This document shows, in pieces, positions 1-7,776 of a stretch of DNA of 64,000 nucleotides. Position 1 is the stretch's first letter. The number at the start of each line of letters is the position of its first letter. The notes under the pieces are model-generated. The model saw only the letters and a program-made list of their open reading frames with translations, did not search any database and was not told where the DNA came from. Both the position numbers and the translations under genes were made by a program. This DNA comes from SbD1 sp049300095 (lineage in GTDB: Bacteria > Desulfobacterota > Syntrophobacteria > Syntrophobacterales > Syntrophobacteraceae), in the NCBI GenBank assembly GCA_049300095.1, contig JBAQYM010000205.1, forward strand, positions 1 through 64,000, written 5' to 3'.

Positions 1-8
1 GCGTCAGC

Positions 9-527
9 CTATGCAAGAAGGAGAAGGCGCAACTCGAACAACGGCTGCTGCGTTCTCCGACGCTCCCGAACTGGGACATAACGATCTATCCTAAAACGGT
101 AGAATAGTAAGTTCGTAGTCCCTAAGATTAGCTTGCTCATTCGGTCCGGCAAGAGATTAATCGTGTAAACGTTTCGAACGAGGTGTCGAAAGCGTCGGAA
201 TTCATCCAATTTGTCGACATGGTGTTGAGAGATAACGGCGGGCCTTGCACCTTGGATCTCCCGACCCATTTGTAATAACAGATCGCGATGCCAAACCTCA
301 CTTGAAGGGAGGGAATGGTCCATGCGCCGTGCGATCAGTTCGAACAGACGCTCCAGGCCGGAGTAGAAACCATGGAGATTCAATGCCACAGCGTCCAAAT
401 AAACATCTTGGGCCACCGACGATTCTTTGGCGCGAGGCCAAGCTCTCAAAGCACGTTCTACTACCCTGTCTATATCCGATATGGCGCCACGGATTCGATC
501 GGACAGTTCCTGGTAAACGATATTCAT
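9..527 (-). CDS. HepT-like HEPN-domain protein, probable toxin half of a MNT-HEPN pair
   Basis: A 172-residue helical protein that looks like the HEPN (HepT-like) partner of a minimal nucleotidyltransferase. HEPN toxins are RNases using an R-x4-H-x-Y motif. Here the equivalent segment reads RHLVRNVY (R114, N119, Y121), so the usual His is Asn while the Tyr that MntA-type antitoxins modify is kept. The gene overlaps the upstream nucleotidyltransferase gene by 4 bases (ATGA), implying translational coupling. Family assignment comes from the motif, length and gene pairing. Because of the Asn substitution the protein may be catalytically weak or dead; it could also be a divergent HEPN with another active site. 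Confidence 0.72.
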   Translation of the reverse strand: MNIVYQELSDRIRGAISDIDRVVERALRAWPRAKESSVAQDVYLDAVALNLHGFYSGLERLFELIARRMDHSLPSSEVWHRDLLLQMGREIQGARPAVISQHHVDKLDEFRRFRHLVRNVYTINLLPDRMSKLILGTTNLLFYRFRIDRYVPVRERRRTQQPLFELRLLLLA

Positions 528-910
528 AGTTCAATTCCGTAGCGCTCGATTGTCTGAAGCATTGATTCACCAGCCGTCTCAATATCGATCAGATCGACAG
601 GTCGATCTGTTATTGTGTCCTCAACCATCCGCCATGCTTCCCAATAGTCATCTCCTGCCAGGCCTTCAACAGCGAGATCCACGTCGGAGCGGGGTGAAAG
701 ATCGGCTTCTTGCGCCAAGGACCCGATAAGAATTACACGCCGGGCGCCGAAACGGTCCTTGAGCTTGGCAGCCGCATCGCGAACGAGAATGAGTAAACGT
801 TCACGTTTCTCCTGGACAGAGGCGGACGGTGCGGGCGGTTCGGATCGCCGCCGTGCGCTCTCCAGGTAATGCTGCCAACCCTTTCGGGTTAGCTCCAGGG
901 CGGTTGCCAT
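524..910 (-). CDS. MntA-like minimal nucleotidyltransferase, probable antitoxin
   Basis: A small nucleotidyltransferase-fold protein with the polymerase-beta signature: GS followed about 11 residues later by DVD (IGSLAQEADL...SDVDLAV). MNT antitoxins of this kind transfer AMP to a Tyr of the HEPN partner encoded immediately downstream, which it overlaps by 4 bases. The N-terminal 40 residues are a basic helix and a Pro/Ala linker. I start it at ATG 910 because GGAGAG lies about 8 bases upstream; an in-frame ATG at 934 would add 8 residues and has no clear ribosome binding site. Confidence 0.75.
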   Translation of the reverse strand: MATALELTRKGWQHYLESARRRSEPPAPSASVQEKRERLLILVRDAAAKLKDRFGARRVILIGSLAQEADLSPRSDVDLAVEGLAGDDYWEAWRMVEDTITDRPVDLIDIETAGESMLQTIERYGIEL

Positions 911-1120
911 GCTTCTCTCCAATTCATGTAACACATAGTTCCGGTCTAAGAAATTGTGCCCTCCTCCACCCGTTCAAGACTCATGGTACCTGATTCTACA
1001 CAATTTACATCTGAAATACTCATCTTGCTAATTCAATATCGGCTTTTGGGTATACCTTATAACATCGAGATACACTTGCCTTTGGTCCCATGGCGTTTGC
1101 CGCGCACCTCCGGTGCTTTC

Positions 1121-3970
1121 CTACAGAAAATTTCCCATCAAGACGAAGGGCGCCCAGAAGTAGGGGTGGGCGTAAGGCGCCGAGGGATTGATTTCGAAGG
1201 ATGGGCTGTTCCTCCTGGCGCAATCGCTCGATTCGCCGCCGCCTTCCGCCGGGGAGCTCCCGGAGGAGGGCGGCTGTTCTCCTTCGCCCCTGAGTAATTC
1301 CAACTGGGCCCGGCGCAGGCACTCGGCCTTGTTCGTGGCGGGGTTTTTCGCGCGCGCCTCGTACATTTTCTTCATTAACAGCCCCGTGCTCCTGTCGGCA
1401 ACAGACCACAGGGATGCGATTACCCCTTTTGCCCCGCTGCGCTGCGCCAGTACGCCAAATCCCTCGATTTCCCGTCCGGTTGCGCCCTGCGCGCTCAATC
1501 CGGTTTCGCATGCCGAAAGGGTCAGCAGGTCCACTTCGTCAAACCGGAAGCCCTGGTGCTTGATCTTGTCCAGAGTCAGTTGCGAGCCGTCGCCCAGCAG
1601 CAGGAAGGATTCTTCGGCGGTCGGGTTGAAGACGAAATGGCTGGCGATGTGCACCACGGGATAGTCGCGAAGCAGCGCATCGCGCATGGCATCGGCCGTA
1701 AACTCCCCATCGAGCCTGATTACTCCCGGCAGAGTACCGCCTTTGCCTTCTTGTTTAACTATGCCGTCGAGTTCATATCGGACCCATGGAAGGGCCCTGA
1801 AACGGTCGCTAACCTTGTCCGCGACGCCAAACCCGGCAATTTGCCAGGAAAGCGATGGGGGGACCCTCAGTTTGTCACGGCTGGCGGGTGTGAAGATAAC
1901 GGGCGTATATCTCTCGATCAAGTACTTGTCCCCGTCATGGAGGCACGAAAAAGGAACGTATCTGAGCGCTCCATCCAGTGACAGCATGAGGGTCCTGGCG
2001 CCCGCCTGTTCCAGATCGCGGGAGATGGGGGCGAGGACCTTTGCGAACAGCTTTCCGGAAGCGGGTCTGGGGTCTTTCAGGGGACACAGGAGGTCCTTCC
2101 TCAGGTCCGAGATCATATGATTTATCTCGATGGAGGAAACCTCGACCTCTCTTGCCAGTTGCGTTTCCGAAGTGGTCAGTATGATTACCAGCTTCTTATC
2201 GGTTACAAGATAGTAGACCGCCACCGTCCCGTTGCCCAAAGACCTCAGGGTGGACTGGAGGGATTTCAGGTCGCGCAGGCCTTTTTCCGTCAGTTCCGCG
2301 GCCTTCTCCCCCGCAGCCTTCTCGAATTCCGCCGATATCTTGTCGACAAAGGCATCGAAGGTGCGGCTGGCGATCTCGAGATCGGAAATGATTTCCTTTT
2401 CCTTTTTCCTGTCATCCTCGCTCAGTTCGCTGCTCCTGGCCTTTCTCCTGATTTCCGCGTATTCCGCGCCCCGCTGTGCGATTCGGTCGCCTATCTCGGC
2501 GAATTTTTCAACCCAGGCTTTCTCGGCCTCGGTATAGTCAACTCCCTCGGTGGTCTGCGGGATGTCGATTCCCCGCACGAACTCGAAGAATTCCTCCTCC
2601 TTGAGAAGGTCCATCACCCGCTGCGCTTCAGGGACCCTGCCCAGGTCCGTCAAAAGGGCGGCAAGCCGTTTGTAGACATTTTCCTTGTCCTGGATGAAGC
2701 TTTTCCGGAGGGACTTATCCATGCCCGCCATGGAGGAGCGCATTGCCTGGATCGCATTGACCGCCTGTTTCCCAAAAAGAACGGCGACGTTTGGATTGCC
2801 AAGCTTTGAAAAGGTTGAACTCATTCCGGCAAGCACATTCCATTTAAGCTGGGCGTCGCCGGCCCTCAGCGCGGTCGGCAGCGCCTTCCGGTAGGTCTCG
2901 ATCGCCCTGGAATAATCGCCGGTCGATTGGTAAACGGACCCCAGATTGTTGTACGTTTTCGCCGTGGAGGGATGATCGGGGCCGAACGCCTTCAACTGAA
3001 CCGCAAGGGCTTTTTCGAAATTCTCCCGTGCTTTTTCGAACTCCTCCATGCTCTCGTAGGCGGCGGCAATGTTGTTGTGGGAAACCGCCGTGCTCGGGTG
3101 GTCCGGACCGTTGGTCTTGAGATCTGTTGCGAGCGCTTTTTCATAGTGTTCGAGGGCCTCGGGGAAGCGGCCCAGGGCCTTGTGGACCGACGCTATGTTG
3201 TTATAGGCGTTGGCCGTTGCGGGATGCTCGGGACCGTGGAATTTTATGTAGACGGGCAGGGCTTTGTTGAGGTTTTCGAGGGCTTTGTCGTGTTGGCCCA
3301 TGGCTTTGTAGATCCCGCCCAGGTTGTTGAAAGCGGTGGCCGTTGCCGGGTGGTCCGGTCCGAAGACCTTCAGCCTGATGCTCAGGGAATTCTCGTAATA
3401 TTCGAGCGCCTTTTTGTAATCGCCCGCCGCTTCGTAGACCGAGGCCGCATTATTGTAGGCTACCGCGGTGTCGGGCTGATCCGGTCCGCTGGAGCGGATG
3501 AAAATAGACAGGGCCTTCTCGAGATTGACGAGTGCCTCGGGGTATTGCCCCATGGATTGGTACATTCTTCCCAGATTGTTGTGGGACACCGCCGTATCGG
3601 GATTGTCGGCCCCGAAGATCTCGATGGCAAGCGCGAGGTCCCTCCGGTGGGTTTCAAGGGCCATGGCGTAGTCCCCGAGGGCCTCGTGGGTCACGGCCAG
3701 CCCGATCAGTTCCAGGTGCGCTTTTGCGGGGCGGCAATAAATGTCGGTCGAAAATGCCCGGTCGAGCAGGTCCAGGGCCTCGCGGTATTTGCCCGCCGCA
3801 TAAAGATCTTCAGCCTTCGCAAACTGGTCGTCCGCCGCTTTCATCAGAGCGCCGCAATCACCGAGGGCCGTTCCGTGCGGCGCCTGAAAAAAGACGATGC
3901 ATGACAAAACGGTCCAAAAGAGCCTCCGATATAAGCCCTGCTTCACTTTCCCAAAAACCGGCGCGCTCAT
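1121..3970 (-). CDS. Secreted TPR-repeat protein with C-terminal CHAT caspase-like domain
   Basis: A 949-residue protein with an N-terminal hydrophobic signal sequence (about residues 13-35), about seven kinesin-light-chain-type TPRs of 42 residues (roughly residues 80-370, each with an NN-G/A-Y core), a charged helical linker, and a C-terminal CHAT domain. The CHAT catalytic pair is visible as His in IASHF (about residue 778) and Cys in SACETG (about residue 821). CHAT proteins are cysteine proteases; the signal peptide argues for a periplasmic or envelope role here, unlike the cytoplasmic CHAT proteins of CRISPR-Craspase or gasdermin systems. A Ser/Pro/Gly-rich low-complexity insert (about residues 896-920) interrupts the C-terminus. 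An AAGGAG-like site precedes ATG 3970. It stands alone, with no obvious substrate gene beside it. Confidence 0.85.
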   Translation of the reverse strand: MSAPVFGKVKQGLYRRLFWTVLSCIVFFQAPHGTALGDCGALMKAADDQFAKAEDLYAAGKYREALDLLDRAFSTDIYCRPAKAHLELIGLAVTHEALGDYAMALETHRRDLALAIEIFGADNPDTAVSHNNLGRMYQSMGQYPEALVNLEKALSIFIRSSGPDQPDTAVAYNNAASVYEAAGDYKKALEYYENSLSIRLKVFGPDHPATATAFNNLGGIYKAMGQHDKALENLNKALPVYIKFHGPEHPATANAYNNIASVHKALGRFPEALEHYEKALATDLKTNGPDHPSTAVSHNNIAAAYESMEEFEKARENFEKALAVQLKAFGPDHPSTAKTYNNLGSVYQSTGDYSRAIETYRKALPTALRAGDAQLKWNVLAGMSSTFSKLGNPNVAVLFGKQAVNAIQAMRSSMAGMDKSLRKSFIQDKENVYKRLAALLTDLGRVPEAQRVMDLLKEEEFFEFVRGIDIPQTTEGVDYTEAEKAWVEKFAEIGDRIAQRGAEYAEIRRKARSSELSEDDRKKEKEIISDLEIASRTFDAFVDKISAEFEKAAGEKAAELTEKGLRDLKSLQSTLRSLGNGTVAVYYLVTDKKLVIILTTSETQLAREVEVSSIEINHMISDLRKDLLCPLKDPRPASGKLFAKVLAPISRDLEQAGARTLMLSLDGALRYVPFSCLHDGDKYLIERYTPVIFTPASRDKLRVPPSLSWQIAGFGVADKVSDRFRALPWVRYELDGIVKQEGKGGTLPGVIRLDGEFTADAMRDALLRDYPVVHIASHFVFNPTAEESFLLLGDGSQLTLDKIKHQGFRFDEVDLLTLSACETGLSAQGATGREIEGFGVLAQRSGAKGVIASLWSVADRSTGLLMKKMYEARAKNPATNKAECLRRAQLELLRGEGEQPPSSGSSPAEGGGESSDCARRNSPSFEINPSAPYAHPYFWAPFVLMGNFL

Positions 3971-4253
3971 CTTTCACTCCTTGGCGCCTTCGAGCGCCTC
4001 AACAAAAAACTACACCAAATCCGGCGGTTTCGAAACGGAAAACCCCCACCGGCACCCGCCGCGCATCATTTCCGGCGCGTAATGCCCATACCTTCATCTT
4101 GTTTTGACAAGTTTTACCCGGAAAAGTTGCAATTCTCCCCGGTTGTGCGTGCGGGCGGAATGAAAGATACGTGACCTGGCAGGTAAGCGGCTGAGGTTGA
4201 CTGTGAAAATCCAGGGGCTGTACACTCGGGGATTAATACGGAGTCGCGTTCCG

Positions 4254-4545
4254 ACGAGTAAAATCCCCCCCTGCCCCCCTTTAGAAAAGGGGGGTGTCTG
4301 CCGGGTACGCTAGCCGGATCCCCCCTTTTCTAAAGGGGGGCAGGGGCAGCAGTGTCCGGTTAGGTTTTTGCAGGCGACATGCTTTTGTGCCCCACCGGGG
4401 CTAAATAACTCAGCCCAGGGTCAGTCTCGCGCTTCGCGGGACGCCACCCTGGGCTGGAATATGAAGCCCTTTCAGGGCGGGGCCACCAGCGCATGCAAGT
4501 TCCTAACCGGACACTGCTGGGGCAGGGGGGGATTTTACTCGGCAG
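4254..4545. repeat. Long imperfect palindrome (GAGTAAAATCCCCCC family) interrupted by a second element
   Basis: The outer arms read GAGTAAAATCCCCCCCTGCC from about 4257 and its complement from about 4519 to 4541. Inside the left part a further palindrome built on CCCCCTTT and AAAGGGGG runs to about 4345. The copy appears split by the element at 4349-4518. This 650-base gene-free stretch (3971-4623) otherwise shows nothing coding. Confidence 0.7.
4349..4518. mobile_element. MITE-like element with 17-bp perfect terminal inverted repeats
   Basis: The ends are AGCAGTGTCCGGTTAGG (4349-4365) and its exact complement (4502-4518). The 170-base interior has a second hairpin (AGCCCAGGGT near 4413 with ACCCTGGGCT near 4446) and no reading frame of note. 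It sits inside another palindrome, between matching GGGGCAG-type sequences, which suggests insertion. Non-autonomous status is inferred from size and absence of a transposase. Confidence 0.65.
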
Positions 4546-4623
4546 GATTATTACCTCTTTGAAAGCAGCTTGGCATAAGGGCCGACCCGGCCGTTCAGAT
4601 CGCGTGCCAATACTTCATCAGCC

Positions 4624-5031
4624 TCACCGGACGCGGACGGCCTGCCAGCGGCCGCCCGTTACGCGGTCCTCGCAAAGCATTTTATCGGGGCCGACCAATT
4701 GAAAAAATACCGTCTCACTCGTGACCCAGTGCATCGGTACGCCCTTGTAGACTTTGGGCTCATGGTCCCGGATATAAAAATGGATGTATCCGGGGCCGAC
4801 CGTGTACATGCCCACATCCCAGGTGAGCATCTCGGCGGACCTGAATGTCTTGGTAAAGGTGCCGTCCGGCATCAAAGTGGTTTGGGCCACCGCGGCGCCC
4901 CAGGGGGTTTGGACCTGGGCCTGCCATACACCGACGAGATTCGGCGACGGCGCGTTCTGTCCCCGGACAAACTGGGGGGCCGCCAACACGCCGATGAACG
5001 CCAGCAAGACAATCCAACGGGCCCTTCTCAT
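4624..5031 (-). CDS. Small secreted protein of unknown function
   Basis: A 135-residue protein with a clear Sec signal peptide (RRARWIVLLAFIGVLAAP, cleavage probably after about residue 24). The mature part of about 110 residues begins NLVGVWQAQV and is rich in beta-prone segments and aromatic residues, with a GxW start like lipocalin-type or small beta-barrel proteins (for example LVGVWQ followed by MPDGTFTK). That resemblance is weak and I assign no function. A strong ribosome binding site GAGGAG precedes ATG 5031. It is monocistronic between repeat regions. Confidence 0.7.
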   Translation of the reverse strand: MRRARWIVLLAFIGVLAAPQFVRGQNAPSPNLVGVWQAQVQTPWGAAVAQTTLMPDGTFTKTFRSAEMLTWDVGMYTVGPGYIHFYIRDHEPKVYKGVPMHWVTSETVFFQLVGPDKMLCEDRVTGGRWQAVRVR

Positions 5032-5220
5032 AGCGTTTCTCCTCGAATTAACAGGTCCGGTCCAGGCGTCCCATCAGGGCAAGGACTGAGCGGCGCGACA
5101 ACTGCCGGCAACGGGTCAACCGATCATCGCGGTCGCACCGGCCGGAATCACGGGTGGGCGCGCATCTGCGGAGACAGGAAGCCGCATACCTAATTTGAGC
5201 GATTCACCCCACGGAACGGC

Positions 5221-5291
5221 GTCATACCGGCGAAAGCCGGTATCCAGAGGGTGCTTGGCGTTACCTGGATTCCGGCTTTCGCCGGTATGAC
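5221..5291. repeat. Palindromic REP-like repeat (GTCATACCGGCGAAAGCCGG type)
   Basis: The left arm GTCATACCGGCGAAAGCCGG (5221-5240) pairs with the right arm CCGGCTTTCGCCGGTATGAC (5272-5291). It belongs to the GTCAT...ATGAC class of intergenic palindromes that recurs in this window. It lies in the 535-base gap 5032-5566 upstream of the RiPP-like cluster. Elsewhere in the gap only a weak promoter candidate is seen (TTGACA at 5447). Confidence 0.8.
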
Positions 5292-5566
5292 GATCCGACT
5301 TAATCGGCAAAAGAATCGCTCGATTCAGGGCAGATTCAAGATCTGGTGAAAAGGTAATGATATCAAGTTAATAAAGCCGCTCTGACGCAGGTTAGCACCA
5401 GTGCGGTATGCAGTCAAGGACATTCAAAGAGACACGGGGATTCACCTTGACAGGAGGCACGGAATGTGCTTATCTGAGATAATCCGGGATCCTTGGGAAG
5501 CCGCAACAGGGGTGTTTTTCCTTGCAATGGCGCAGTGAAAGTAATTGATGAAGGAGGCGGATTGCC

Positions 5567-5695
5567 ATGAAAGTTCAGGAATCGCAAAAGAAACCCTATG
5601 AGCCGCCCAAAGCAACCGCTGTTCAAGTCCAACTCGAGGAGCGGGTGCTGGGCTGTAATTTCAGCACGGTCAAGTATTGTGGACTTACCGAGTAA
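5567..5695 (+). CDS. RiPP precursor peptide, 42 residues, two cysteines in the core
   Basis: A 42-codon ORF from ATG 5567 to TAA 5693-5695, preceded by a near-perfect ribosome binding site AAGGAGG (5551-5557) nine bases away. The N-terminal half is charged and polar with KPYEPP (residues 9-14) followed by LEERVLG (23-29), looking like a leader that a PqqD-type recognition element could bind. The C-terminal part is CNFSTVKYCGLTE (30-42) with Cys30 and Cys38. Directly downstream lie a PqqD-like protein, a radical SAM/SPASM enzyme, an S26-type peptidase and an ABC exporter, all on the same strand. Context makes a precursor role likely; the modification (thioether, C-C or other crosslink) cannot be read from sequence. 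It is too short for routine gene callers. Confidence 0.85.
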   Translation: MKVQESQKKPYEPPKATAVQVQLEERVLGCNFSTVKYCGLTE

Positions 5696-5730
5696 GCCGG
5701 GGCCATCAGCACACATCAGGCCGGCCCGAT

Positions 5731-5766
5731 AAAACGCCCGCGCAAGGAAGTTTGCCGCGGGCGTTT
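5731..5766 (+). terminator. Stem-loop between precursor and PqqD gene, probable attenuator
   Basis: A perfect 11-bp stem AAACGCCCGCG (5732-5742) with CGCGGGCGTTT (5756-5766) and a 13-base loop, placed 36 bases after the precursor stop and 25 bases before the PqqD start. There is no long T-run after it, so a partial terminator or 3'-end stabiliser that raises precursor transcript over enzyme transcript is more likely than complete termination. Confidence 0.6.
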
Positions 5767-5790
5767 CGGCATTCGGGAGAGTATGCGGAC

Positions 5791-6057
5791 ATGAAACGAA
5801 GTGACGATTTTTTGCTGCGAAATGTCGGGGGCCAAGACCTTTTGGTGCCGCTTGGCGCGAAGGTGTTGGATATGAACGCCCTGATAACCCTCAATGCAAC
5901 GGGGCGCGCTGTCTGGGAACTTCTCGCGGAAGACCGGTCGCTTGAGTACCTGGTGGCGGAGGTCGTGAATCAGTTCGACACCGACGAAGACAGGGCTCGC
6001 ACCGATGTCCGGGCCTTCCTGGACGAACTCGAACGACTCGGATTGTTGAAGACGTGA
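5791..6057 (+). CDS. PqqD-family RiPP recognition/carrier protein
   Basis: An 88-residue protein with the PqqD pattern: N-terminal beta segments (FLLRNVGGQDLLVPLG), then LNATGRAVWELL, an amphipathic helix carrying FDTDEDRA, and FLDELERLGLL at the end. PqqD domains bind leader peptides and deliver them to a radical SAM enzyme. It starts at ATG 5791 behind GGGAG about 12 bases upstream and ends with a 4-base overlap (GTGA) on the radical SAM gene. The arrangement precursor-PqqD-rSAM supports a role as the recognition element for the 42-residue peptide. Confidence 0.9.
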   Translation: MKRSDDFLLRNVGGQDLLVPLGAKVLDMNALITLNATGRAVWELLAEDRSLEYLVAEVVNQFDTDEDRARTDVRAFLDELERLGLLKT

Positions 6058-7124
6058 CGCAGACTCCGACAGAATACGGTGCGCTGGTAAGTGAGATGCT
6101 CAGGCGCGCGGCCGTGACCCGCCAACCTGCCCACGGGGCCTTCGAGCTGACCAGTCGCTGCAACCTGGCCTGCCGCATGTGCTACGTCCGCCAGGCCGCG
6201 GGCGACGCGGCGACGGCCGCAAAGGAGATCCCGGCTTCCGCGTGGTTGGAGTTGGCGCGCGGGGCGGTGGATAACGGGATGGTTTTCCTGCTTCTCACGG
6301 GCGGGGAAGTCTTCTTGCGTCGCGACTTTTTCGAGATCTACGAGCCGCTTACACGGATGGGGTTGTCCATTGCCCTTTTTACCAACGGCACCCTCATCAC
6401 GAAAGAGATCGCGGCGCGTCTGGCCCAGGCGCCTCCAAGCCGTGTCGAGATTACCCTCTACGGGGCAACCGCGGCAACCTGCGAGGCGGTCACCGGCAGG
6501 CAGGGAAGTCTCGCCGCTTGCCGCGCCGGCATAGAAGCCCTTTTGTCTCACCGCATTACCTTCGGACTCAAGACCACCGTCACCCGGCAGAACGTGGGCG
6601 AACTGGAAGCGATGCGCCAAATGGCGCACGACTGGGGCGTGCCGTTCTCCGCGTCCTGGCTGCTCACCAGGCGGCCCGACCTGAATCATTCCGACGTGGA
6701 AGACTGCCGCCTGTCCGCGGCGGACTGCATCACGCTCGAAGAAACAGACAGTGCTTCGGCCCACGATTGGACCGAGGTGGCGATCAGGGAAACGACCTCG
6801 GGCAGACACGGCAATTTCTATTGCCAGGGAGGCAAGGCCTCATTTGCGATAAATTCGGTGGGAGAAATGAACGTATGCCTGCTCTTGCCCCAGCCGGCGG
6901 TCCGGCCCCTCGAGATCGGCTTTCCCGAGGCGTGGAAACGGGTGCGGCAATACGTTGATTCCGCGCCTCCGGCCGGATCGGAGTGTAATGCCTGTGAGGC
7001 GTTTTCCTACTGTGGGCGATGCCCGGCATGGTCGATGGTGGAAAACGGCACATTGACCGACGCCGTGCCCTATCTGTGCGAAATCGCCCGCGCGAGAAAA
7101 GATCGCTATGGGCAGCCCGCCTGA
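6054..7124 (+). CDS. Radical SAM/SPASM peptide-modifying enzyme
   Basis: A 356-residue radical SAM protein. The CxxxCxxC cluster motif is CNLACRMC (Cys36, Cys40, Cys43), followed by a TIM-barrel-like core with LLTGGEVFLRRD (SAM-binding GGE). The C-terminal third has the cysteine pattern of a SPASM/twitch region: Cys257, Cys275 and Cys311, 314, 320, 323, 342, expected to hold auxiliary Fe-S clusters. Such enzymes install thioether or carbon-carbon crosslinks in RiPP cores. It begins at a GTG overlapping the PqqD stop, so the two are translationally coupled. The reaction on the adjacent precursor is inferred from context. Confidence 0.92.
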   Translation: MTQTPTEYGALVSEMLRRAAVTRQPAHGAFELTSRCNLACRMCYVRQAAGDAATAAKEIPASAWLELARGAVDNGMVFLLLTGGEVFLRRDFFEIYEPLTRMGLSIALFTNGTLITKEIAARLAQAPPSRVEITLYGATAATCEAVTGRQGSLAACRAGIEALLSHRITFGLKTTVTRQNVGELEAMRQMAHDWGVPFSASWLLTRRPDLNHSDVEDCRLSAADCITLEETDSASAHDWTEVAIRETTSGRHGNFYCQGGKASFAINSVGEMNVCLLLPQPAVRPLEIGFPEAWKRVRQYVDSAPPAGSECNACEAFSYCGRCPAWSMVENGTLTDAVPYLCEIARARKDRYGQPA

Positions 7125-7222
7125 GATTCTCAATTGCCCCTTCCGATGTCTCGTTAAGGTAGCGGCCCCGCTTTCCGCAGTCCTCTCGAAGCGGAGGCGG
7201 GCTTTCTCATTGGGCTGGTGTC

Positions 7223-7678
7223 ATGATCATCCCCGCCAGTGAACTCATGCCGCTGGTTCTGGCCGCTTTGGGAAGCAATCAGCGCGTGCGCATGACCGTC
7301 ACGGGCAGCAGTATGTTCCCTTTCATCCGCGGCGGCGATGCGGTCGAGCTCGAACCCGCGCGCCTTCCGCCGGTGGCGGGAGACATAGTCCTGGCGCGGC
7401 GCGCTTCCCGGCCCGAGAGCGAGCGATACGTTCTGCACCGCATTGTCCGGGTTAAAGGTGGGGGATTCTTCCTGCGCGGCGATTCGCAGAAGGATTGCGA
7501 AGGGCCGTTTGCGCGAGAAGACATTCTGGGCAGGGCCATTCTGGTCTTTCGTAAGGGACGCGCGCACAGGCTCGACCGCGGCATATGGCGCCGCGCGGGC
7601 CATGCATGGAACCGTTGTGCTCCCCTCAATCTCTGGCTGTTTCAGCTCACCCGTCAATTCCAAAGGAAGCGGAAATAG
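7223..7678 (+). CDS. S26 (ER/archaeal type) signal-peptidase-like protease of the RiPP cluster
   Basis: A 151-residue protein with the S26/S24 serine motif GSSMFP (Ser30), then GDIVLARR, VLHRIV (His72) and LRGDS (Asp87). The Ser/His/Asp layout is that of S26B (SEC11-type) peptidases rather than the Ser/Lys of LepB. There is no long hydrophobic anchor at the N-terminus; a weakly hydrophobic stretch near the C-terminus (LWLFQL) may touch the membrane. Genes like this recur in PqqD/radical SAM clusters and may remove the leader. It lies 98 bases after the radical SAM gene and 98 bases before the exporter gene. Confidence 0.8.
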   Translation: MIIPASELMPLVLAALGSNQRVRMTVTGSSMFPFIRGGDAVELEPARLPPVAGDIVLARRASRPESERYVLHRIVRVKGGGFFLRGDSQKDCEGPFAREDILGRAILVFRKGRAHRLDRGIWRRAGHAWNRCAPLNLWLFQLTRQFQRKRK

Positions 7679-7776
7679 AGCACCCTGGGATGAGCACATC
7701 GTGATCCGCGCCCCTGGGAGCGAAAAGCTCCGATGCCAAAAAACGCACTTTCTTCCTCTGTAACCGTATTATTCAA

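Noticed and set aside
2927..3904. Plus-strand frame of 325 codons opposite the TPR repeats
   Set aside because: Its internal periodicity is imposed by the TPR codons on the other strand.
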